64,000 nucleotides of DNA from Lachnospiraceae bacterium (GTDB lineage: Bacteria; Bacillota; Clostridia; Lachnospirales; Lachnospiraceae): NCBI GenBank assembly GCA_902363135.1, contig CABIZF010000001.1:620001-684000 (forward strand), written 5' to 3'. Under the pieces are notes generated by a model. The model was given only the letters and a program-made list of their open reading frames with translations. It had not been told where the DNA came from and made no database searches. Below, piece after piece: positions 47,931 through 55,915 of this stretch (position 1 is its first letter; the number at the start of each line of letters is the position of its first letter). Made by a program: the position numbers and the translations under genes.

Positions 47931-49418
47931 ATGGAGTATCTGGTAGATGCGAAAAAAATGAAACAGTGTGATCAGGCGGCGATAGAAGAACTTGGAATTC
48001 CGTCCATGGTGCTGATGGAGCGTGCAGCGCTCGCAGTGACAGAGGAAATTCTGAAGGCGAGACCACAACCGGCACCGGTGCTTGTCGTATGCGGCTCAGG
48101 CAATAATGGCGGTGACGGTTTTGCAATCGCAAGACTGCTGGCAGAGCAGAAGATTACCGTTGAGGTACTTTTTGCAGGAAAAGATGCGTCAATGACCGAA
48201 GAATGTCGTCGTCAGAAGACAATCTGCGAGAATTGCAATATAAAAATTGTCAGAAATTTTCCGGAAAAGGAATATACTACTATTGTAGATGCATTGCTTG
48301 GGATCGGCCTGTCCCGGGATGTGAAGGGAGCGTATGCAGAGCTGATCGGGAAGCTCAATGCTTCTGCAGCGTATAAAGTAGCAGTCGATATTCCGTCCGG
48401 CATCCGCTCCGACACCGGCAATGTTTCTTCTGTGGCGGTGCGGGCAGATATGACGGTGACATTTGCTGCACGGAAGCTTGGCCAGGTGCTGTATCCGGCG
48501 GCGGATTTTTGCGGAAAAGTCGTCTGCCGCTCTGTCGGGATACCGGTTCGGAAGGAAGATGCGGCTGCATTTCTTCCTGGTCCGGAGGATTTATGCCGGC
48601 TTCCAGGACGGCTGCCATGGTCGAATAAGGGGACGTGCGGGAAGGTGCTGCTGATTGCCGGGGCGGAAGGGATGAGCGGAGCTGCCTGTCTTTGCGCGGA
48701 GGCGGCATACCGGATGGGCAGCGGGCTGGTCCGCGTGCTGACACCGGAGTGCAACCGCGTGGTGCTCCAGACGAGACTTCCGGAGGCAATCGTTACTGCG
48801 TACCGAAGCGCAGAAGATGCAAAAGAAAAACTGACCTGTGCCATGGAGTGGGCGGATGTCATTGGAATCGGTCCGGGACTAGGTGTGGAGGAGCATGCCG
48901 GAGTGCTGCTTGGAACCGTTTTGGAAGCCTGGTTTGGACCGCTCGTAATCGACGCGGACGGGCTGAATCTGCTTGCAGCACATGCAGAATGGCAGGTGCT
49001 GCTGGCAAAACGGGCTATGCCAGCAGTTGTGACACCACACATCGGTGAGATGGCGCGGCTGCTGCAAAAGACCAGTCAGCAGGTGCTGAATGAACGGATT
49101 GACTGCTGCCGGAATTATGCGAAATCACAGCATCTGATCTGTGTAGAAAAAGACGCGCGCACGGTTATTTCCGACGGAGAAGCGATCTACATCAATACAA
49201 GCGGCAATGACGGTATGGCGACCGGCGGAAGCGGGGATGTGCTGACCGGTATGATCTGCGGACTTTTGGCGCAGGGGATGGAATTGCTCGATGCGGCGGT
49301 CTTTGGCGCGTATCTGCACGGGCTTGCCGGGGATGAAGCGAGGAGAAAGCTTGGCGGATATGCGATGCTGGCGGGAGACCTGATCCGGCAGATCGGGACA
49401 GTTTTGCGGCGATTTTAA
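47931..49418 (+). CDS. nnr: Bifunctional NAD(P)H-hydrate epimerase/dehydratase
   Basis: A 495-residue fusion that repairs damaged NAD(P)H hydrates. The N-terminal YjeF epimerase domain (about 1-210) has VVCGSGNNGGDGFAIARLL. The C-terminal ADP/ATP-dependent dehydratase (about 225-495) has NKGTCGKVLLIAGA, VIDADGLNLL and GMATGGSGDVLTG. ATG 47931 follows GGAGGG; the frame extends to 47886 without similarity. It is 76 bases after rex, probably one operon with alr and mazF. Confidence 0.92.
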   Translation: MEYLVDAKKMKQCDQAAIEELGIPSMVLMERAALAVTEEILKARPQPAPVLVVCGSGNNGGDGFAIARLLAEQKITVEVLFAGKDASMTEECRRQKTICENCNIKIVRNFPEKEYTTIVDALLGIGLSRDVKGAYAELIGKLNASAAYKVAVDIPSGIRSDTGNVSSVAVRADMTVTFAARKLGQVLYPAADFCGKVVCRSVGIPVRKEDAAAFLPGPEDLCRLPGRLPWSNKGTCGKVLLIAGAEGMSGAACLCAEAAYRMGSGLVRVLTPECNRVVLQTRLPEAIVTAYRSAEDAKEKLTCAMEWADVIGIGPGLGVEEHAGVLLGTVLEAWFGPLVIDADGLNLLAAHAEWQVLLAKRAMPAVVTPHIGEMARLLQKTSQQVLNERIDCCRNYAKSQHLICVEKDARTVISDGEAIYINTSGNDGMATGGSGDVLTGMICGLLAQGMELLDAAVFGAYLHGLAGDEARRKLGGYAMLAGDLIRQIGTVLRRF

Positions 49419-49548
49419 AGCGCCGGTCCAGACTTTTGGCTGTCTGCCTGCAGGATCGCAGAGATGGTGTACAGGAATAGCTGCCTGCAAAAAGACAGAA
49501 AGCGCCTGAATGGACTGGAACAGACTACAGAGGAAGGGAAGGATAGAT

Positions 49549-50682
49549 ATGGAGCACAGCAATGGGAGAATCACAGCCTACATTCATCTGGAGGCGGTAG
49601 AGGAAAATTTCCGGCGTATGAAGGCTAATTTAAAAGAAGGCGTGCAGATGGTAGCGGTCATCAAGACAGATGCTTACGGGCATGGAGCAGTCAGGATTGC
49701 AAAGCTGGTGGAACCGTATCCCTATATCTGGGGGTTTGCAGTAGCGGCTGTGAGCGAGGGACTGGAGCTGCGTGCCGCCGGGATTACGAAGCCAATTCTG
49801 ATCCTTGGTTATACATTTGAGGAAGACTATGAGGCTATGATCCAAAACGGTATCCGCCCGGCAGTCTTTACGGAGCGTATGGCAAAGGCGTTTGACGCAG
49901 CGGCGGCCCGCATCGGCAAGAGGGCGCCGATCCACATTGCAGTGGACACAGGGATGTCCCGCATCGGCTTTGCCGATACGGCAGAGAGCATTCTGACGGT
50001 GAAGAAGATCAGCGGGATGGGACATCTGTCAATCGAAGGTGTATTCACACATTTTGCAAGGGCAGACGAGACAGATAAGCAGGCAGCGATGCGGCAGATG
50101 CATCGGTTTACTGATTTCTGTGATGCGATGGAGGCATTAGGCGTTCACGGATTTTTGCGTCATTGTTCGAACAGCGCCGGGATTCTGGAGCTGCCAATGG
50201 CGAATATGGATATGGTGCGGGCCGGGATTACGATTTACGGCATCTATCCGTCTGATGAGGTATCGAGAGAGATTCCGCTTGCTCCGGTCATGGAGCTGAA
50301 GTCACATGTTGTGTACATAAAAATGATTGAACCCGGGACGGCCATCAGCTACGGCGGAACGTTTGTAGCTGAGCATCCGATGCTGATCGCGACAATTCCG
50401 GTCGGCTACGGAGACGGCTATCCGAGAAGCCTGAGCAATTGCGGATATGTCCTGATCCGTGGGAAGAAAGCGCCGATCCTGGGGAGGGTCTGTATGGACC
50501 AGTTCATGGTCGACGTGACGGATATTGAGGCGGAGCTGCTCGACGAGGTGACACTGCTTGGCAGGGACGGAGATGCCGAGATTACGGTCGATGAGCTCGG
50601 TGCGCTGTCCAACCGCTTTCCGTATGAATTTGTCTGTGACATCGGGAAACGGGTACCGCGAGTATACTTGAACCGGGCATAA
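49549..50682 (+). CDS. alr: Alanine racemase
   Basis: A 377-residue alanine racemase supplying D-alanine for peptidoglycan. The PLP lysine K39 is in AVIKTDAYGHG; the second catalytic residue Y268 is in AISYGGTF. The substrate region GRVCMDQFMVDVT is intact. ATG 49549 follows GGAAGG; a start at 49510 is unlikely. It precedes a MazF gene as in Bacillus alr-ndoAI-ndoA, but with no antitoxin gene between. Confidence 0.95.
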   Translation: MEHSNGRITAYIHLEAVEENFRRMKANLKEGVQMVAVIKTDAYGHGAVRIAKLVEPYPYIWGFAVAAVSEGLELRAAGITKPILILGYTFEEDYEAMIQNGIRPAVFTERMAKAFDAAAARIGKRAPIHIAVDTGMSRIGFADTAESILTVKKISGMGHLSIEGVFTHFARADETDKQAAMRQMHRFTDFCDAMEALGVHGFLRHCSNSAGILELPMANMDMVRAGITIYGIYPSDEVSREIPLAPVMELKSHVVYIKMIEPGTAISYGGTFVAEHPMLIATIPVGYGDGYPRSLSNCGYVLIRGKKAPILGRVCMDQFMVDVTDIEAELLDEVTLLGRDGDAEITVDELGALSNRFPYEFVCDIGKRVPRVYLNRA

Positions 50683-50701
50683 ATATCCAAAAAGATGTTC
50701 T

Positions 50702-50779
50702 ATGTACATGAATACACAGAAGAAACAGGGAAATACTGAAGGTAATGAAGTACAGAAAATTCCTTGTATCGGAGTGTGA
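50702..50779 (+). CDS. Possible 25-codon ORF before mazF
   Basis: An ATG-initiated frame of 25 residues ([10 protein letters not shown].., ending CIGV) fills the gap between alr and mazF, stopping 5 bases before the likely mazF start. It is far too short and different to be a MazE/NdoAI antitoxin of about 90 residues. It could be a chance frame or a small leader coupled to mazF. Confidence 0.2.
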   Translation: MYMNTQKKQGNTEGNEVQKIPCIGV

Positions 50780-50784
50780 GGCAT

Positions 50785-51132
50785 GTGGTAATCAGGAGAG
50801 GCGACATTTTTTATGCAGATTTACGGCCGGTGGTCGGTTCGGAGCAGGGCGGTATCCGTCCGGTGCTGATCATTCAGAATGACGTGGGTAATCTTCACAG
50901 CCCGACAGTGATCTGCGCAGCCATTACTTCAAAGATGAACAAGGCGAAGCTGCCAACTCATGTAGCGATCGAGGCCGGGCGATATCAGGTCGGTCGCGAT
51001 TCAGTAATATTGCTGGAACAGCTGCGCACGATCGACAAACGCAGGCTGAAGGATCGTGTCTGCCATCTGGACGGAGAGATGCTCAAACGGGTAAACAAAG
51101 CGCTTCAGGTCAGTCTTGAGCTGCTTACATAA
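50785..51132 (+). CDS. MazF/NdoA family mRNA interferase toxin
   Basis: A 115-residue MazF-family endoribonuclease. It keeps [22 protein letters not shown] and RPVLIIQND, then the active-site strand segment LPTHV and [17 protein letters not shown], close to Bacillus NdoA, which cuts RNA at UACAU. GTG 50785 is inferred as start (HVVIRRGD context); a TTG at 50764 is an alternative. Normally the antitoxin gene is directly upstream; here only 102 bases separate it from alr. The antitoxin must be elsewhere or of another type, or the protein has lost toxicity. Confidence 0.88.
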   Translation: MVIRRGDIFYADLRPVVGSEQGGIRPVLIIQNDVGNLHSPTVICAAITSKMNKAKLPTHVAIEAGRYQVGRDSVILLEQLRTIDKRRLKDRVCHLDGEMLKRVNKALQVSLELLT

Positions 51133-51155
51133 TCTGTAAACGGACCGGGCAAAGC

Positions 51156-51184
51156 TTGACGAATAAAAGAGAAACTGTTATACT
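51156..51184 (+). promoter_or_regulatory. Promoter of the CNNM gene
   Basis: TTGACG (51156-51161), 17 bp, TATACT (51179-51184), about 75 bases before the start. Confidence 0.75.
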
Positions 51185-51258
51185 TAAAATACTTTGCCTG
51201 TTTTAAGGCATGATACTGCGTACAGCAGAAAAAGAAATAAAGGGGAGATACACGGAAA

Positions 51259-52539
51259 ATGGATGGAGACGCCAGTACCTTGTTGGGTGCATGTTTATTA
51301 GCGTTCCTGTTGATACTGAATTTTATTATGACGGCATTTTCTGCCGCGATCCGGTCTGTTTCTGACACTGAGATTCAGGAGGCCTTTGAGTCAGAAGGCA
51401 AGCCGCCGGATGAGATTTGTGAGCTGAAGGATCACTCGGATCGTCTCATACATACGATCTGGCTTCTGACTGCGGTCACTTACACAGCGACCGGTTATTT
51501 TCTGACCGGACTGACGCGCCGGTACCCGATCTATGTGACATTGCCGTTGCTGGCGATTCTGTTCTATCTGTTCGGAAATTCTATACCGGAGATGCTCGGA
51601 CATAAAAATGCCTCCCGGTGGCTGTTGCACCGATCTGGCGTTGTGCGGGTCGTGATGCTGGCAGTCAGCCCACTTACATATATTATGACTTTTGTATCGC
51701 ATGTATGTGTGCGGATTCTTGGAATTGATCCGAAGTCCTTCGAGAGTGAAGTGACGGAGGATGAGATCATCTCGATGGTAAATGAAGGCCATGAGCAGGG
51801 TGTGCTTGATGCCAGAGAGGCTGAGATGATCCAGAACATCTTTGAAATGGACGATAAGAAGGCCGGGGATATCATGATCCACCGGAAGAATATTATCGGC
51901 ATCGACGGAGCCCAGGATCTGAATGCAGCGCTTGCTTTTATGGTCGAACAGCCGCTGTCGCGTTTTCCGGTTTATCTGGAGAACATTGATAATATCATCG
52001 GAATCCTGCATTTCAAGGATGCGATGAAATTTCACACGATGGGAAAGTACGATAACTGGCTGATTAAGGATATCCCGGAACTGATCCGGGAAGCAAAATT
52101 TATTCCGGAGACGAGAGGGATCAATCTTTTGTTCCGTGGCATGCAGTCTGAGAAAATCCAGATGGTTATCGTAGCGGATGAGTATGGTCAGACGGCCGGG
52201 CTCGTGACAATGGAAGATATTCTGGAGGAGATTGTCGGAAATATTCAGGATGAATACGACAAGGATGTGGAATTTATCCACAGAGACGGCAACGGAGATC
52301 TGCTCATGGATGGAATGACACCGCTTGCCGACGTGGAGGAGACACTGGGTGTTTCCTTCGATGAGACGTATGATACTCTGAACGGACTGCTGATATCCAG
52401 ACTTGACCGGATTCCGGAGGACGGAGAGAAGGCCGAGATTACGGAGAACGGTTATCTGTTTCAGATTATTGAGGTGAAGAATAAAATGATTCACCTTGTT
52501 AAAATTACTAAATTACAACAAGAAGAAAAGGAGCAGTGA
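51259..52539 (+). CDS. CNNM/CorC (HlyC) family transporter with CBS domains
   Basis: A 426-residue protein. The N-terminal DUF21 membrane domain has about four helices (5-30, 70-90, 95-115, 130-150). Two CBS domains (about 200-320) bind adenine nucleotides, and a C-terminal CorC_HlyC domain (about 335-420; DGMTPLADVEETLG) ends it. Family members export or transport Mg2+ or Co2+; haemolysin is a historic label. GGGGAGA precedes the start. It begins an operon with yebC, whose start follows after 6 bases. Confidence 0.9.
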   Translation: MDGDASTLLGACLLAFLLILNFIMTAFSAAIRSVSDTEIQEAFESEGKPPDEICELKDHSDRLIHTIWLLTAVTYTATGYFLTGLTRRYPIYVTLPLLAILFYLFGNSIPEMLGHKNASRWLLHRSGVVRVVMLAVSPLTYIMTFVSHVCVRILGIDPKSFESEVTEDEIISMVNEGHEQGVLDAREAEMIQNIFEMDDKKAGDIMIHRKNIIGIDGAQDLNAALAFMVEQPLSRFPVYLENIDNIIGILHFKDAMKFHTMGKYDNWLIKDIPELIREAKFIPETRGINLLFRGMQSEKIQMVIVADEYGQTAGLVTMEDILEEIVGNIQDEYDKDVEFIHRDGNGDLLMDGMTPLADVEETLGVSFDETYDTLNGLLISRLDRIPEDGEKAEITENGYLFQIIEVKNKMIHLVKITKLQQEEKEQ

Positions 52540-52545
52540 CAGAGT

Positions 52546-53274
52546 ATGTCAGGACATTCAAAATTTGCCAATATTAAGCACAAAAAAGAGAAAAACGATG
52601 CGGCCAAGGGAAAGATTTTTACGATCATCGGACGTGAGCTTGCAGTAGCAGTAAAAGAGGGCGGCTCTGATCCGGCGAACAACAGCCGTCTGCGTGACGT
52701 CATTGCAAAGGCAAAGGCGAACAATATGCCGAATGATACGATCGACCGTGGTATCAAGAAGGCAGCCGGCGAGCTCGGAAGTGTCAACTACGAGTTCGTT
52801 ACTTACGAAGGATACGGACCGGGCGGAATTGCAATTATCGTAGATGCGCTGACTGATAATAAGAACCGTACAGCCTCCAATGTCCGCAATGCATTTACCA
52901 AGGGCAGCGGCAGCATCGGTACACAGGGCTGTGTATCCTACATGTTCGACCAGAAGGGGCAGATCATCATCGACCGTGAGGAGTGTGAGATGGATCCGGA
53001 CGAGCTGATGATGCTTGCATTGGATGCAGGCGCGGAGGATTTCTCTGAGGAGGAGGACAGCTTTGAGATTCTGACTTCCCCGGATGATTTCAGTGATGTA
53101 CGTCAGAAGCTCGAGGAGGAGGGCATTCCGATGGCTTCCGCAGAGGTGACGATGATCCCGCAGAATTATGTGGCACTGACCGATGAAACTGCATTAAAGC
53201 AGCTGAACCGCACACTGGATATGCTGGATGAGGATGACGACGTACAGGCGGTATATACCAATCTGGAGGAATAA
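52546..53274 (+). CDS. YebC/PmpR family transcription factor
   Basis: A 242-residue YebC family protein, normal length. It starts [19 protein letters not shown] and contains [18 protein letters not shown]. YebC-type proteins act as transcription regulators, and recent work suggests roles in translation of difficult stretches such as polyproline. It follows the CNNM gene by 6 bases, and a CFI-box gene starts 3 bases after it, so the three are co-transcribed. Confidence 0.95.
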   Translation: MSGHSKFANIKHKKEKNDAAKGKIFTIIGRELAVAVKEGGSDPANNSRLRDVIAKAKANNMPNDTIDRGIKKAAGELGSVNYEFVTYEGYGPGGIAIIVDALTDNKNRTASNVRNAFTKGSGSIGTQGCVSYMFDQKGQIIIDREECEMDPDELMMLALDAGAEDFSEEEDSFEILTSPDDFSDVRQKLEEEGIPMASAEVTMIPQNYVALTDETALKQLNRTLDMLDEDDDVQAVYTNLEE

Positions 53275-53277
53275 TTT

Positions 53278-54048
53278 ATGAACTTTTATCTGACCGGAAT
53301 CGAAGGGATGCCAAAGCTTCTGGACTGCTGCGGGGATGACCCGATGAAGTATTTCAGCAAGAAAGCATACGGGGATGCCTTTCAGCGTATGTATCAGGAG
53401 CATCTGGAAACCTTTGATGCAATTGAGCAGGGATACAGCACGGTCATCGATAAGGAACAGTTTCTGATGAACATGGCGGACGCGCTGACGGAATACGCCG
53501 GGAAGAAATATGACAGTTGTACGAAGCGGACGAAGCGTGATCACATGATGATGGATCTGAATCTCACGATGGCGGCATTTGTCCTGCCGATGGTACTGGA
53601 GTACCACGGGACATCTTCGGAGCCGCTGGCTGCACAGATGACAGCCTCGTGGCAGCGCCGTTTCCCGAAGGCAGCCCTGAAAGCGTCGGAATACACGTAC
53701 ATAGAGGCTGGCTTCCATAAGAAGTTCTGTTATATTACAACGGCGGTCTGTGAGACATTCGGAAAGCCGGACGACTGCTATGAGCTGATGCTGCTGCGCG
53801 ATTACCGTGACGGCTATCTGAGTGCACTTCCGGAAGGAGACGCGCTGATCCACACCTATTATGATGTGGCACCGTCGATTGTAAAGCATATCAATCAGCG
53901 CCCGGATCGGAAGGAAATTTACCGTTCAATCTGGGATCAGTATCTGTCTCCTTGCATTTCCATGATCGAGTCTGATCAGCTGTCGGAGTGCAAGGAGCGT
54001 TATACTCAGATGGTGTGGGATCTGAAGGAGAAATATTTCCTTTCCTGA
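53278..54048 (+). CDS. CFI-box-CTERM domain protein
   Basis: A 256-residue soluble protein. The C-terminal third has the CFI-box pattern: CYITTAVCETFG, then ELMLLRDYRDGYL, a run of residues to TYYDVAPSIVKHI. The N-terminal part starts MNFYLTGIEGMPKLL and has no recognised domain; it is rich in charged helices. Function unknown. It starts 3 bases after yebC, so it is translated from the same message, which is the only hint about its role. Confidence 0.75.
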   Translation: MNFYLTGIEGMPKLLDCCGDDPMKYFSKKAYGDAFQRMYQEHLETFDAIEQGYSTVIDKEQFLMNMADALTEYAGKKYDSCTKRTKRDHMMMDLNLTMAAFVLPMVLEYHGTSSEPLAAQMTASWQRRFPKAALKASEYTYIEAGFHKKFCYITTAVCETFGKPDDCYELMLLRDYRDGYLSALPEGDALIHTYYDVAPSIVKHINQRPDRKEIYRSIWDQYLSPCISMIESDQLSECKERYTQMVWDLKEKYFLS

Positions 54049-54124
54049 GGGTTCCATGCAATGACATCCCGGCGATTCATGGCGGTAGCTTAGCTGACGG
54101 GATTATTTAGAAAAAGGTATTAGA

Positions 54125-54176
54125 AAAAGCTGACATCGTTATTGTTGTTTAACGGTGTTAGCTTTTCTTTTTTTGG
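54125..54176 (+). terminator. Terminator of the CNNM-yebC operon
   Basis: AAAAGCTGACA-t-CGTTA pairs with TAACG-g-TGTTAGCTTTT around a TTGTTGTT-type loop, followed by CTTTTTTT. Strong and well placed, though about 75 bases after the stop. Confidence 0.8.
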
Positions 54177-54235
54177 ACATACTGATTAAAGCGGCCATCC
54201 GCCGCAAATCAGATCAGGAAAGGAAGTGCGCCGAT

Positions 54236-54922
54236 ATGGGAAGGGAAGCAGAGGCGAAAAGGGCAGAGGAACAAAAGGAAGTGCGGGAGGGAATACGCGA
54301 AAACGGGGAGGTGACCTTAGATCATCGCATCCATCTGCTCAGTGTGATCGGGGAAATCGAGGGGCATGAGTGCCTGCCCAATAATTCCAAGACGACAAAA
54401 TATGAGCATGTCCTGCCGAGGCTGGCTGCAATCGAGGACAGCTCCGAAATCGACGGCGTGCTCGTTCTGCTCAATACGGTAGGCGGAGACGTGGAGGCCG
54501 GGCTTGCGATCGCGGAGATGATTGCGTCTTTGAGCAAACCGACGGTATCGCTCGTGCTCGGCGGGAGTCATTCGATCGGTGTGCCGATTGCGGTATCGAC
54601 GGACTATTCCTTTATCGTGCACACGGGGACAATGGTGATCCACCCGGTGCGGATGAACGGGACGGTCATCGGAGCACCGCAGACCTATGATTACTTTAAG
54701 CAGATGCAGGACCGGATTCTCGGTTTCGTTGCAGGGCACTCCCGGGCATCCAGGGAGCGGCTTGAGAAATTGATGCTTGACACCGGGATTCTTACGAAAG
54801 ATCTCGGCACAATTCTTGTCGGAGAAGATGCCGTGAGGGAAGGGCTGATCAATGAAGTCGGAGGGATCAGCGATGCACTGCGGCGGCTGTATACGATGAT
54901 TGCTGCGCGGAAAGCAGAATAA
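54236..54922 (+). CDS. tepA: ClpP-like protease, TepA/YmfB family
   Basis: A 228-residue ClpP-fold serine protease. A charged N-terminal tail (REAEAKRAEEQKEV) precedes the core. The core has LVLLNTVGGDVEAGLAIAEM, the nucleophile loop GGSHSIG with S113, and MVIHPVRMNG with the histidine. TepA in Bacillus was linked to protein export and lies just before spoIIIE, as here. ATG 54236 is inferred with AAGGAAG upstream; the frame reaches to 54155 but overlaps the terminator. Confidence 0.85.
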   Translation: MGREAEAKRAEEQKEVREGIRENGEVTLDHRIHLLSVIGEIEGHECLPNNSKTTKYEHVLPRLAAIEDSSEIDGVLVLLNTVGGDVEAGLAIAEMIASLSKPTVSLVLGGSHSIGVPIAVSTDYSFIVHTGTMVIHPVRMNGTVIGAPQTYDYFKQMQDRILGFVAGHSRASRERLEKLMLDTGILTKDLGTILVGEDAVREGLINEVGGISDALRRLYTMIAARKAE

Positions 54923-54927
54923 AACGC

Positions 54928-54956
54928 TTGTGGAAGGAACAATTGTTTGGTATAAT
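54928..54956 (+). promoter_or_regulatory. Promoter of uppP-spoIIIE
   Basis: TTGTGG (54928-54933), 17 bp, TATAAT (54951-54956), starting right after the tepA stop and about 50 bases before uppP. Confidence 0.7.
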
Positions 54957-55005
54957 GAAGCAGTATGCGTGAGAAAGATTATCGTACCGAATCAGGAGGC
55001 GTGTT

Positions 55006-55881
55006 ATGAGCGTACTGCAATCTATTTTTCTTGGAATCGTACAGGGGATCACGGAGTTCCTGCCGGTGAGCAGCTCCGGACATCTCGCGATTCTGGAGAA
55101 TATTTTTCACATTGATACAGACGGCGGCATGCTGTTCGACATCATGCTGCATGTAGGGACACTGGCTGCCGTATTTGTCGTCTATCACAAAGATATCTGG
55201 CGAATGATCGTGGAAACGTTCAAGATGATCGGAGATCTGTTTGCAAATCTTCATATCTATATGCTGAACCGCATTCATAAGACCTCACTGAAATATCGCC
55301 GTGTGGTACACAACAATTACCGAAAATTTGTCATGCTCGTGCTCGTATCAACGATTCCGACCGGACTGATCGGTATTATTGGAAAGGGGCTTGTCTCTGC
55401 AGCCGGACAGACGCTCCTGATCCCCGGGATCTGTCTTCTGATGACCGGCGTGCTGCTGCTCATTGCGGATACGACCAGGGAAGGACATAAGCTTCCGCGC
55501 CAGGTGACATACAAAAACGGTCTTTTGATCGGAGCGGCACAGGGGCTGGCGACACTTCCGGGACTTTCCCGTTCCGGTACCACGATCGCCGTGTGCCTGC
55601 TGCTTGGAATGGATCGGAGATTTGCGGTCAAATATTCTTTCATTTTATCAATTCCGGCGGTACTCGGAGCAGCACTACTTGAGGTAAAGGATGTGATCGC
55701 AGAGCCGGTCAAAGCATCACAGATTGGTGTTTATGCAATCGGCATGGTGTTTGCAGCAGTGGTTGGATACATATGCATCAAGACAATGCTGATCGTAGTG
55801 AAAAATAAGAAGTTTAAATATTTCTCCTATTATTGCTTTATCGTAGGAGCCGTTGCAATTGCAGGACATTTCCTGCTGTAG
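55006..55881 (+). CDS. uppP: Undecaprenyl-diphosphatase UppP (BacA)
   Basis: A 291-residue membrane protein with eight helices. It recycles the lipid carrier undecaprenyl diphosphate to the monophosphate for wall synthesis and gives some bacitracin resistance. Motifs: [15 protein letters not shown] at 13-27 and [10 protein letters not shown] near 185, each supplying catalytic residues. Good ribosome site (CAGGAGG) before ATG 55006. The spoIIIE-like gene follows 34 bases after. Confidence 0.95.
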   Translation: MSVLQSIFLGIVQGITEFLPVSSSGHLAILENIFHIDTDGGMLFDIMLHVGTLAAVFVVYHKDIWRMIVETFKMIGDLFANLHIYMLNRIHKTSLKYRRVVHNNYRKFVMLVLVSTIPTGLIGIIGKGLVSAAGQTLLIPGICLLMTGVLLLIADTTREGHKLPRQVTYKNGLLIGAAQGLATLPGLSRSGTTIAVCLLLGMDRRFAVKYSFILSIPAVLGAALLEVKDVIAEPVKASQIGVYAIGMVFAAVVGYICIKTMLIVVKNKKFKYFSYYCFIVGAVAIAGHFLL

Positions 55882-55915
55882 CAGCAAAGGAAATTCAGAC
55901 TGGGAGGCAGAGTAT

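Noticed and set aside
51391..52494. Open frame of 367 codons on the - strand inside the CNNM gene
   Set aside because: Antisense to a well-supported gene; composition is unlike a real protein and there is no ribosome site.
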